DNA of 64,000 nucleotides, taken from assembly GCF_041146795.1 (NCBI RefSeq), contig NC_135177.1, forward strand, positions 7,852,560 through 7,916,559, in the 5' to 3' direction. The position numbers were made by a program, and so were the translations under genes. The notes beneath the pieces were generated by a model that had not been told where the DNA came from, ran no database searches, and was given only the letters and a program-made list of their open reading frames with translations. Source of the stretch: Maylandia zebra. Taxonomy: Eukaryota > Chordata > Actinopteri > Cichliformes > Cichlidae. Of this stretch, positions 1-38,620 are shown piece by piece; positions within the stretch are counted from its first letter, which is position 1, and every line of letters begins with the position of its first letter.

Positions 1-876
1 ATGAACTTGAATTGTTTTGATAGTTTTTTTTATTTCAAGTACAGAGTTGCACACACGTACTGTGTGCATGGTGTATTATTTCTATACACTTTTGTATCAT
101 ATTTTTGTTGCCTTGGTCCTACAAATGACAGATCCTGATGTTGATACCTAAAAGTCTCTGGTCAAATTAACAGCTCACGAGTTTTTATTTTTTATTTTTT
201 TCCGCACATAAAATCATTGGAAGAAATAAAAAAAAAAACGGGTTATTGCAGGTCCGTTGAAATAGGCAGGGCTACAACTTTCTCCATGCTGATTGGTCAA
301 AATTCTTGATTCAAAAATGTTTCCAGTACGCCTTTAACACAGACCTGCCCCACCCCCCTTGTACAAAGATTATCAAAAGGACAAAAATTTTAATGAAAAA
401 AAACAACAACAACAACAAAGTAATAGAGGAAAAATGTTAAACAAAAATAAGTTAACCTTTGTTTAAAGTTTTTAATCTTTGAACAGAGGGGGGTGCCTTA
501 GCTAGCACATCAACTGCCTGCCACCTACAATGCAGTTTTGAGATCTGTTCCCAGGTGCCTCAACCCCCACTCACATCTTGCATCAGGTGATCTCAATAGG
601 TCACACGATAAGGCGACGCAAGGTCGCCTTGTCATGATAATGACCCGCACATTTTTTTCACATGAGCCAAGTGACTCCACTATTTGGTTTCAGAACTGAA
701 GCTTTTCGGATGACAGGTGAGATGTCTTCAAGAAAATTAAAGAAGTCCAGCCCCTTAGGCTACCATGACCTGGATGACTGAGAACCTACATAAACATATT
801 GCATCAAATGTAAAACTTGCTGGAATGATGATGAATTTCATGACACAATCATAGAAAAAGAATCCCATTTATTATA
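1..876. other. Intergenic, no gene seen
   Basis: No convincing exon, RNA gene or complete repeat is visible in this AT-rich flank. The only local structure is a short perfect hairpin at 610-630 (AAGGCGAC, 5-nt loop, GTCGCCTT). The sequence may be old repeat too decayed to recognise. Confidence 0.5.
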
Positions 877-897
877 TTAGTATATATATATATATTA
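877..897. repeat. (TA)n simple repeat
   Basis: An alternating TA tract lies directly before the SINE head. Its last bases, TATATATTAGGG, are the inverse complement of the bases just past the right end of the hAT element (CCCTAATATATA, from 5341). This suggests the tract belongs to the original hAT insertion site. Confidence 0.7.
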
Positions 898-1272
898 GGG
901 CAGCACGGTGGCACGGTGGTTAGCACTGTTGCCGCACAGCAAGAAGGTCCTGAGTTCAATTCCACCATCAGGCCGGGGTCTTTCTGTGTGGAGTTTGCAT
1001 GTTCTCCCCGTGTTTGCGTGGGTTCTCTCCGGGTACTCCGGCTTCCTCCCACCGTCCAAAGACATGCAGCTTGTGGGGATAGGTTAATTGATTAATCCAA
1101 ATTGTCACTAGGTGTGAATGTGCGAGTGAATGTGAGTGTGAATGTGTGTTGGCCCTGCGACAGACTGGCGACCTGTCCAGGGTGTACCCCGCCTTTCGCC
1201 CTATGACAGCTGGGATAGGCTCCAGTGCCCCCCGCGACCCTGAAAAGGATAAGCGGAAGCGAATGGATGGAT
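898..1272 (+). mobile_element. tRNA-derived SINE
   Basis: The head starts GGGCAGCACGGTGGCACGG, continues with an A-box-like stretch (GTGGTTAGCACTG), and has a degenerate B box near 952-963 (GAGTTCAATTCC). The body, with its conserved GTGTGGAGTTTGCATG block, ends in GGATGGATGG repeats. This is the layout of the widespread fish tRNA-derived SINEs mobilised by RTE-type LINEs. The B box departs from the GGTTCGAATCC consensus, so internal Pol III activity is probably weak. No clean target duplication is visible, because the 3' end runs directly into the hAT terminus at 1273. Confidence 0.8.
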
Positions 1273-1380
1273 GGGTGCAACGATACTTGTATCGATATTG
1301 AACCGTTCGATACAGTGCTTTCGGTTCGGTATGCATATTTATCGAACAATACAAAATTTGTAATTTATTTTATCAACTTT

Positions 1381-1504
1381 CCTTCTGACGATGCTGTCTG
1401 TGTTGAGCGCTCAGTGAATCTGCGTTCAACTACTCCGCCTAGGCTGCACTGTCGAGCGCAGATCCACTGAGCGTTCAACACAGACAGACAGCATCGTCAG
1501 AAGG
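1381..1504. repeat. Long imperfect hairpin inside hAT
   Basis: The left arm, 1381-1424, begins CCTTCTGACGATGCTGTCTG. The right arm, 1457-1504, ends CAGCATCGTCAGAAGG. They pair over about 44-48 bases with a few mismatches around a loop of about 32 bases. It lies just inside the left terminus of the outer hAT. Confidence 0.85.
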
Positions 1505-1968
1505 AAGAGCGCAGGGCAAACTAGCGAGACAGAAGTTAAGCTCTCCTTGCAACATGGCAAATTGAACCTCCCCCACCCTCATTCAGATCTGGCGTTTGGA
1601 ATTATTTTGGTTTTCATGTGACATATGACCCTGAAGGTAAGCGCGTCATGGACTAAAGTAAAACAGTATGTTGGATGTGCCACGCAATGCTCAATTACAT
1701 GGGTGGGAGCTAGTGTGTTAGCGCAGTTAGCTCGTTAAGGTGTTGGCCGCCGTGTTGTGGCGTTAACGTCATTTCAACGAGATTAACGCTGACAGCACTA
1801 GTGGGAACACAACGAATATGACTGCACATTTACACCGACATCATCCTAGTGCAAAGACAAGTGGAAGCAGACAAAAACAACAAGCATGCATGCTACAAAC
1901 TTTACCCGAGTCATTTAGACAGCCGTTAGCACATGATTCTCCTTATGGGGATCTGATATGTTTAATAT

Positions 1969-3261
1969 TGTGGCGAGCTCAGACAAGGAGGAGACGGAGG
2001 TATCGTTTGGTCTTGCTTCCCGTGAGCTAGCCAGGGAGCACAGCCGTTTATTGACATCTGCAGAAGAACACTGCCGCTAGCTAACTGCTCAGCGCGGCAA
2101 CCGCACAGCAACAACAACACACAGAGCGCCCTCTGACTCCGGAAGGACACACCGTTGCAGCGAGAAGGCGTCACCCGTCACTATGGCAACATAAACAAAA
2201 CATAACTGTACAAACAGAACCCCGAACAGCCCTGACCCGCTACATAGCCCCCAGCTAAGGGGTCAGTCATCCCCGACGACCCCATTACCCCACACAAAGT
2301 CCTGCAAATGTCCAGGTGCCTTCTTTTGGCGCACCGGCTGGTCACGACCGGTGTTGTGCCAAAAAGTGATTGTCTGCCAAAAACTGATTTCCAGTGTTTC
2401 TGTGTATTTTTTATGTGTAATATCTTTACGTATGTTCGTAAATAGACTTCAGTGAACAGGGGATACAAAGGGGTTACATAAAGAATTAAAAAATTATCTG
2501 TTTTTTAAGTATCTTTACAACTTGTACTTACATTATAACCAATCCGGTCCTTTATCCCCACTTAAAATATTTTTACAGAACTATTGTAATATTTGCTGCC
2601 GTTTCTGCTGTCCTGTTGGGCAACTTACTCTTACAAAATACATTTTTAATGTTAATGAGATTTTTTTTACTGCATAAATAAAGGTTATATAAAAGTCGCT
2701 GCCAAAAACTGATTGCGGCTTGTATCTTGTTACACGAATGTTGTTTGTGGCTCAAGATGACTTTATGTCATCCATAAGGGATGCATTTGACATATGTTTA
2801 ACATATTATAGCCCAACAAGTTACTTATAGCACTTTAAATATGAGCAATCGCTTTTTGGCAAATACCGGAAATCAGTTTTTGGCAGACAATCACTTTTTG
2901 GCACAACACCGGCGGGGGAAAAGTCACTCGGGTCAGAACATGGGGTGCCACCATCATCCCACTTCTGACACCAATGTGGCGAGCTCAGACAAGGAGGAGA
3001 CAGAGGTGTCGTTTGGTCTTGCTTCCCGTGAGCTAGCCAGGGAGCACAGCCGTTTATTGACATCTGCAGAAGAACACTGCCGCTAGCTAACTGCTCAGCG
3101 CGGCAACCGCACAGCAACAACAACAACAACAACAACACACAGGGCGCCCTCTGACCCCGAAGGACACACCGTCGCAGCGAGAGGGCGTCACCCGTCACTA
3201 TGGCAACATAAACAAAACATAACTGTACAAACAGAACCCCAAACAGCCCTGACCCGCTACA
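1969..3261 (-). mobile_element. Short LTR retrotransposon, non-autonomous
   Basis: Two direct repeats, 1969-2244 and 2975-3261, are nearly identical. They start TGTGGCGAGCTCAG, end CGCTACA (TG...CA), and differ mainly by an expanded CAA run in the second. Read on the minus strand, the bases after the upstream LTR (2974 downward) are TTGGTGTCAGAAGTGGGATG, a tRNA-primer-binding-site-like start. A purine-rich stretch precedes the other LTR. ATAT flanks both outer ends, compatible with a short target duplication. The internal part is only about 730 bp and has no gag or pol, so this is a deleted or non-autonomous copy. Confidence 0.8.
2348..2912. repeat. Perfect 45-bp inverted repeat with 475-bp spacer
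   Basis: The arms 2348-2392 and 2868-2912 are exact reverse complements; the left arm starts CCGGTGTTGTGCCAAAAAGT. A third partial copy (GCCAAAAACTGATT) sits near 2701 in the left-arm orientation. The whole unit lies between the two LTRs. It could be a foldback or MITE nested in the retrotransposon, or a captured internal palindrome. No flanking target duplication was found. Confidence 0.75.
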
Positions 3262-4007
3262 ATATGCTGCTGGGAATATAGCCCAGAAGAAGCGGATAGT
3301 ATAGCTTTTATTTTGGAAAGAGCCATTTCTCTGTAATAAACTCTCTTTTCCAAAGGTGAGTGATTCAATCAGATACAGGGCTCGCAAAATCGCTAGCCCC
3401 ACGTCCCGGGGCTAGCGATTTTTCCAGTCGGACTACCAAAATCTATCTCTGCCCTGCCCGTCGGGCTATTGTAGGAAGGAAAAATATATGCCAATGCTTT
3501 TGCATTCTTTCAGAAATGTAGCTGGGTAATTATGTCATTGGCATCGGTGAGCCACTGTCAATATGTGACATATTGAAATCGCGTTTGAATTTGCGCTTGT
3601 TTTTTGCTTTCACTTTGCAATCACGGGAACTGTGTATAGAGAGCGACAGTACTGATTGGTGAGTGATGATAATTTGCGCACCAATTCCTCTGACATCGTC
3701 TTATCAATCGTTAGCTTACTATGCAAACATGACAAGTGAAATCTCCCGCAGCTTAAACATGTGAGAGGTTGATCGCGCAGAGAATCGCTGACCGTTATGT
3801 GTGTGTATGTAAAAGCAGCAGGATATATATTTTAGTTCTGCTGAGCCAAATAAGAGAGGTCAGGGTGAAGAAGTGACAGCCAAAGAAAAGCTTACCACAA
3901 AACGGAAAAGTTATGACAAATCAGACTATAAGGCAAAAAGAAAGTGCAGCTTTATGGTTTCATGGACAAAAGAATTTCTGTGGCTGCAATATGACGAGCT
4001 AAATAAC

Positions 4008-4452
4008 CAGGGCTGCACATAAGTGGTCCGCAGGTGCGCATTCGCTGTCAAAATAAAAAACGCGCACAAGATATGAAGTTGCAACGCGTGTTTGCATACA
4101 TAAGATTTTCTGGAGGAGGACAGACATTTGTTTAGAACTCTTAAAGATGTCGAAGAAGCTCCTTTAAGCAATTACTTTGGTGTTCCTCCACCTCCAAAGA
4201 AATGTCAGAAGGAGTCCGAACCACAAAAGAAGCGCGTATTCTCAGAAAAGTGGTTGCAGGAGGTGAGCTGGCTTCAAACAAATGATGAACGCACAGAGAT
4301 GTGGTGCGGAATGTGCTGTGAAAATCCCACTCTAGCGGACAAAAACAGTGCTTTTTATATGGACGCAAACGCGCGTTGCAACTTCTTATCTGGTGCGCGT
4401 CTTTTATTTTGACAGGGAATGCGCACATGCGGACCACTTATGTGCACCCGTG
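4008..4452 (+). mobile_element. 445-bp hAT element with exact TSD
   Basis: The terminal inverted repeats are CAGGGCTGCACATAAGTGGT at 4008 and its near complement, ending at 4452 (CACGGGTGCACATAAGTGGT read on the minus strand). Inverted similarity runs about 70 bp inward. The 8-bp target duplication TAAATAAC is exact at 4000-4007 and 4453-4460. The interior (4128-4412) still encodes the start of a TTF-finger hAT transposase (APLSNYFGVPPPPKK, then KWLQEVSWLQ, then MWCGMCC). It is an internally deleted copy unable to make transposase. Confidence 0.9.
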
Positions 4453-4949
4453 TAAATAACATAATGTTCTGCCGGGTGTGTTGTTGGTTTTCTCTCGATT
4501 TCTGAGTCGACAAGCGCCTTTGTTACTGGGACCAGTCATTTTAAGAAAGGCCCCCATTAGAACCCATGAGAAATGCAAGAAATGCATTATTGCTCAGTCT
4601 GCAATATCTTTCCCAGAACAAACACCAATTGCAAATAACATACTAAAAATAAACCTGAAAAATCTGTTTAGAACAGCGTACTATGTTGCAAAGAGTGAAC
4701 TACCACTGGCAAAATTTAGCAGTCTTTGCAAACTTCAAAAAGCAAATGGCCTCGATCTTGGTTCCACTTGTCTCTTACCCGTGACTTCAGCGGAAATTTC
4801 AAAGTCAGGATCTGACACAGACTGATTCATGTCCTACAGTTCTTACAAGTTCATAGAACTTTCTGTTCAATTAGAACCAAGTATTTGAGTTGATGATTGT
4901 AATTTTTATACAATGTTGTAATTTGTTTTTCAACATTTTTTTGATTAAT

Positions 4950-5007
4950 GTTTTGTTTCCTTTACAATATTATACTTTAATGTATAATATTGTAAAGGAA
5001 ACAAAAC
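4950..5007. repeat. Perfect 26-bp hairpin, 6-nt loop
   Basis: The left arm 4950-4975 and right arm 4982-5007 are exact complements around the loop TTTAAT. GGAAACAAAACATCAATCAA (from 5009) repeats part of the right arm and pairs with TTTTTTTGATTAATG at 4936-4950, extending the palindromic zone. It lies near the right end of the 3376-5139 hAT. Confidence 0.9.
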
Positions 5008-5344
5008 AGGAAACAAAACATCAATCAAAAAATTGCTCTCTTTTTTTATTCGGGCTACTTACATTTATTTTGGGCTACCAAAAACTGAAGAGTCCCTGCC
5101 CGAAGGGCTACCAGGGATTTTGAAATTTTGAGAGCCCTGAGATATATTTATTTTTTAATTACTTTTGTTTCAGCAACATTAAATTTAAAAACTGTACTTT
5201 TGAGTTAAAATATATATTTATAATTTTAATAAATGACAAATTAAAAAGGCATGAACATTTTTTTTGTATCGAAAAAATATCGAACCGTGACACCAAAGTA
5301 TCGAACCGAACCGAACCGTGAATTTTGTGTATCGTTGCACCCCT

Positions 5345-5737
5345 AATATATAGCTATAATATATATAAACTGGTATGTATTACAGGTATTAACACACCAT
5401 TCTGCAGCTCTGTGCAGCTGGACAAATACATAGTGGATGAGATTGAGAGCTCCACTGCTGGCTCCAACAAATGAGTTCACAGAGGCCAAGAGCAGATTCA
5501 TCCACCTGATGGTAAAGAGGCCAAGTAAAACCAGTGACTGAGGAAGGTTTTTTGGTTTTTGTCCCACAGGAGCTGACTGGAGGGTAAGTAGTTGGATTAG
5601 CTGCACCTGAACCTGAAGTCGCTCACATTCACACTTACTGCCTGGTTGAACTGGCGTATGTTATTGTGTTGTAGATAACTGCACATTCCTTTTTAATGAC
5701 ATTTTTGCAAGTGAATATATCCGTTATCCCTCCTGTT
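5345..5737. other. Intergenic, probable LINE-derived sequence
   Basis: No gene is recognised. The stretch leads directly into an L2-like 3' tail and may be part of the same truncated LINE copy, but I see no readable reverse transcriptase. Confidence 0.4.
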
Positions 5738-5848
5738 GTCTTACAAGCTTGTCTTCCAAGCAGTTTCTGGATGGATGCAAACTGCATTTCTTTGCTTTGA
5801 ACTTGTGACATGTGCAATGAAAATAAAGTTCAATTCTATTCTATTCAT
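5738..5848 (+). mobile_element. L2/CR1-like LINE 3' tail
   Basis: The terminal block TTGTGACATGTGCAATGAAA followed by ATAAAGTTCAATTCTATTCT is characteristic of fish L2-type LINE 3' ends, with pentamer ATTCT repeats as the tail. No coding sequence remains, so this is a 5'-truncated insertion. Confidence 0.7.
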
Positions 5849-5922
5849 ACCTTGTCACAAAAAGAAAGGAAGAACACTACAAGGATTTTGTACGATTTTT
5901 CTGTATATATTTTTGAATCCAT

Positions 5923-6180
5923 GGGTGGGGAATTCCAGGCCTCTAGGGCAGGTGTCCTGTAGGTTTTAGATCTCACCCTGGGTCAACACACCCGAATCAA
6001 ATGATTAGTTCATTACCAGGCCTCTGGAGAACTTCGAGACATGTTGAGGAGGTAATTTCAGAATCAGAATACTTTATTAATCCCGAAGGAAATTAGCCAG
6101 TAATTCAGCTGTGTTGGATCCAGGACACGTCTAAAACCTACAGGACACAGGCCCTTGAGGCCTGCAGTTGGACACTTGTG
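5923..6180. mobile_element. MITE interrupted by a LINE tail
   Basis: The inverted ends are about 45 bp, with the core GGCCTCTAGGGCAGGTGTCC at 5938 and its complement (ending AAGGGCC/TTGAGGCC) at 6130-6162. Both arms share GTCCTGTAGGTTTTAGA. The interior includes the familiar CCGAATCAAATGATTAGTTC block of fish hAT-derived MITEs. At about 6055-6100 it is split by a minus-strand LINE 3' tail (AATTTCCTTCGGGATTAATA read on the minus strand). Confidence 0.65.
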
Positions 6181-6539
6181 GAATATACAACTTTGACACT
6201 TTGTGTTTGCTCTTCTCAGGTCAAAGCCCTGAGAAGAGCATGCTAAGTTTAATAATTCAACATTATAACGCATGCGATAAATTTTGTGTTTTTACAACAC
6301 TGCATTATACATTCTTTTTTGGGAGAAGTTTTCTGGCATGTGGATTAGTATGGAAGTATCATTACTGGAACATTAAATTTTTTGCTGGTGTTATTTACTC
6401 TTTATATTCCTATACTTATTGTGTACACCCCTTGGTTTGTAAGCTCATCAATCTATTAACTACTACTAATAAAATGTATTACCTGGTAGTCTATTGAAAT
6501 AAGTAGTAACATAACTAGAGACCACACACAAACAATGAC

Positions 6540-7090
6540 AATGTATTTGCATCCAAGTTTATTTTGAAATTCCCTACTCCCCCTGTACAAGAAAAAATGA
6601 CTTTCCACAAAGGCAGCAGTGAACTGTCAGTGATAGTACGTTTCTAGGGAAGGAAAAGAACAAAACAAAACAAAAAAAACTTATAGTCACAGTGTGTCTT
6701 AAATATTTCTACTGCTGTCATCTTTGGCTGGGTTTTCGGCAGACAGCTTTTCTGTCAAGCCAAATTCCTGGGAAGCAAAGGTTTAAGCCAATAGAGCAGA
6801 GCTGTGGGCTTTACATTTTACAGTGCCAATGCAGGAATGTTCTGGACCGTATACCTCTTCTTCATTAACACAAAAGAAAAATAAACAATTAAAACTGAAA
6901 TAAAAATAACAAGCTGTTTGTGTTCACAACACAAACATATTACCGCCCGGGGAGATGGCGACAGTATGTCGAATTTCATAAAATCGTTTAGACAAAAAAT
7001 AAATCTACAAAAATGGAGCTAGGTAAATATTACACAACAGTAAACATGTTTTTCTTCTTTTCCTTTTTTAAACTCTTCTTTGTTGAACTT
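6540..7090 (-). other. ubr5: ubr5 3' UTR
   Basis: This is the non-coding continuation of the last ubr5 exon after its TAG stop at 7091-7093. A canonical AATAAA on the minus strand (TTTATT at 6558-6563) is the most likely polyadenylation signal. It gives a short 3' UTR of roughly 0.55 kb. Confidence 0.65.
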
Positions 7091-36868
<29,778 letters not shown>

Positions 36869-37020
36869 TGGGCTAATCCAAAATCACACCGAGACGTGTG
36901 GAAATGGGTACTCTTTCGATTACTGTATATATGAGGATTCATAGGAATCTTTTAAGGGCGAAAAAGCTCGAGTTAGATCCCAGCCTCCTCACCCACATGC
37001 CGCCATCTTAACTCTAACCA
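36869..37020 (-). promoter_or_regulatory. ubr5: ubr5 5' UTR and core promoter with YY1 motif
   Basis: The region just upstream of the ATG contains GCCGCCATCTT at 36999-37009, that is AAGATGGCGGC on the gene strand. This is the classic YY1 site that often lies just downstream of the start site in housekeeping promoters. No TATA box is seen. Transcription probably starts close to 37015; the exact start cannot be read. Confidence 0.55.
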
Positions 37021-37950
37021 GCTTCTTCTGTGTGTGTTGATTAGTGCACATGCACTCGCTCCGCTGGTTGGACCTCTAGCACAAACAGGAAATAAAAAAA
37101 TTGGATGGGGCTGGCCTCGAGAAGAAAGACATCTGTAACAAAAAGCCAAGCGTTGCACTTCCACACTCCGAAGGCTTTGTTCTAATCCAGTGCACCTATT
37201 GCATCTTAGTATGTTTTGTCTGTTAGGCAGTCGAGGTGTTCATATGTTCACTAAAGCACTATGAAGGTCAAAGAAAGGGTTAAATTTTGCGAGGTTACCT
37301 CTTTAAAAGCTGGAACAATAGAATAGAAAAAGATGAGACAATTGGTTTTAAAATAGAATATCAACGAAAAAGAAGCAGCACAAATTTGTGCCTTTTGTGC
37401 AGTTACAAGCGGTATAGTTTTTTCTATTAAGAATTGCGTCATTATAATCTAGCTTTATTGTCTGCTTCCAAGTCAAAATGTTTAATCATAGATAAAATAT
37501 TCTTTCTAAAGCCATTCAGTTAAAAAAGGTATGTACAATGCATAACACGGTAACTAATCAGTGGTAAGAAATGTATTAATGTCAGCCTAAAATGCTAACA
37601 CGATGAACTGGACTGCTGTTGTTATAATAATGTTTCACAGCTAGCACTATTAGCTTTAGCGTTTAAGCTACCCAACTTGAATTCTTTGCTACCGTCCACT
37701 GTACTGTGGCTATTTTCTCCCTGTGAACACGTGTGGTTATGCAGGCCTCTGTGCGTGTCTGTAACTAGTAACTGAATTGAATTCTTTGCTTGTATGTTGT
37801 TTGCGATTTGCTTTTGCTCGCCTCTTTGTAAAACAATATTTATGAATAATAAAATATTAATGAAGAAATTAATGACAAGTATACTTTGCCCCTACTTGCA
37901 AAATTTCATCCTTGAGTTAAATCAAATGAAAGGATGATGAAAAAACAACA
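37021..37950. other. Intergenic, no gene seen
   Basis: This AT-rich stretch upstream of ubr5 holds no recognisable exon. It may carry distal promoter sequence. Confidence 0.4.
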
Positions 37951-37951
37951 A

Positions 37952-37979
37952 AATAATAATAATAATAATAATAATAATA
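37952..37979. repeat. (AAT)n microsatellite
   Basis: About nine AAT units lie directly before the LINE relic. It may mark the variable tail end of that insertion. Confidence 0.85.
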
Positions 37980-38014
37980 TCAGATGTCATTCTGCTAGAC
38001 AGATAAACTGTATT

Positions 38015-38620
38015 ATATAGAGTGATAGCACGAGGTGTGAAAGATTTCCTGTTTCTGTAATAGGTGTGTATCTGAATCAGCTCCTTGAAGCCCCTCTGCT
38101 TCCTGTCTAGTTAAGTGCTGCAGTCGAGGATTACCTAAGACTGATAATAGTTTGTTCAGTGATCTCCTCACCACCACAGTTTCAAAAGAGCCAGCCTCTC
38201 TAATCATTTTATGCTACCATCAGAGGTAGCATCACCACCTCTGATGCTACTCCTTCAGCCGACCACACCAAAGTACACTGCACTTGCCAGTACAGACTGA
38301 TATCTCGAACAATTTGCTGTGGACACTGAAAGCAAACAGAGCCTCATCATCCCCTTTTGTATATGGCCTCTTTATTGGTCTTCCAATTCAGTCTGTTGTT
38401 TATGTGGATCCCCAGATACTTGCACCCTGGCACCACACCAACGTCTTGTCCCAGGATTGGGTTGTGTGGCTGTCCTCTTCCTTCTAAACTCCATCACCAT
38501 CTCTCGGAAGCAGATGATTCCTCCCAGACCACTCCACAAAACCGTCCACTACTGCTCTGTACTCCCAATACATCCAACCACCTTACAGTTGTCAGAGTAA
38601 TTTTGCAGACTGCTGATGTT
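38015..38620 (-). mobile_element. Degenerate non-LTR retrotransposon 3' coding end
   Basis: Read on the minus strand, frames broken by shifts encode a CR1/Rex1-like reverse-transcriptase C-terminus. The pieces include KEMVMEFRRKRTATQPI-like sequence, VPGCKYLGIHINNRLNWKTN, LLSVSTANCSRYQSVLASAVYFGVV and RSLNKLLSVLGNPRLQHLTR. Several frameshifts and stops show that the copy is dead. A 3' LINE-like tail on the minus strand near 39155-39185 (GGGATGAATAAAGTACATCT) belongs to another fragment. Confidence 0.7.

Larger units (their letters stand above)
3376..5139 (+). mobile_element. hAT transposon relic (TTF/ZNF862-like transposase)
   Basis: The ends are CAGGGCTCGCAAAAT (3376-3390) and ATTTTGAGAGCCCTG (5125-5139). 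A decayed transposase N-terminus is readable in two pieces: SFMVSWTKEFLWLQYDE before 4000, and from 4540 a segment containing RTHEKCKKCI, TPIANNILK and LFRTAYYVAKSELPL. These resemble the N-terminal region of TTF-finger hAT transposases (C17orf113/ZNF862-like). The catalytic core is absent. AGATA occurs next to both ends, so a full 8-bp target duplication is not conserved. A further hAT element is inserted at 4008-4452. Confidence 0.75.
1273..5342 (+). mobile_element. Degenerate ZBED-type hAT transposon hosting other insertions
   Basis: The outer ends are inverted: GGGTGCAACGATAC at 1273-1286 and GTATCGTTGCACCC at 5329-5342. Both subterminal zones carry several GGTTCG/CGAACC repeats. Between about 1610 and 1900 are remnants of a BED zinc-finger transposase N-terminus: VWNYFGF, then CWMCHAML, then a His-rich NMTAHLHRHHP block at 1815-1850, interrupted by unrelated bases. 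No catalytic core remains. The LTR element (1969-3261) and a second hAT (3376-5139) lie inside it. An 8-bp target duplication is only weakly supported (ATATATAT before the SINE, ATATATAG after 5345). Confidence 0.75.

Noticed and set aside
952-963. Possible tRNA gene B box
   Set aside because: It belongs to the SINE head. No cloverleaf can be formed, and no other tRNA-like sequence was seen in the window.
2821-3402. 193-codon minus-strand ORF
   Set aside because: It runs through the LTR repeat and parts of other repeats; no gag, pol or host domain is present.
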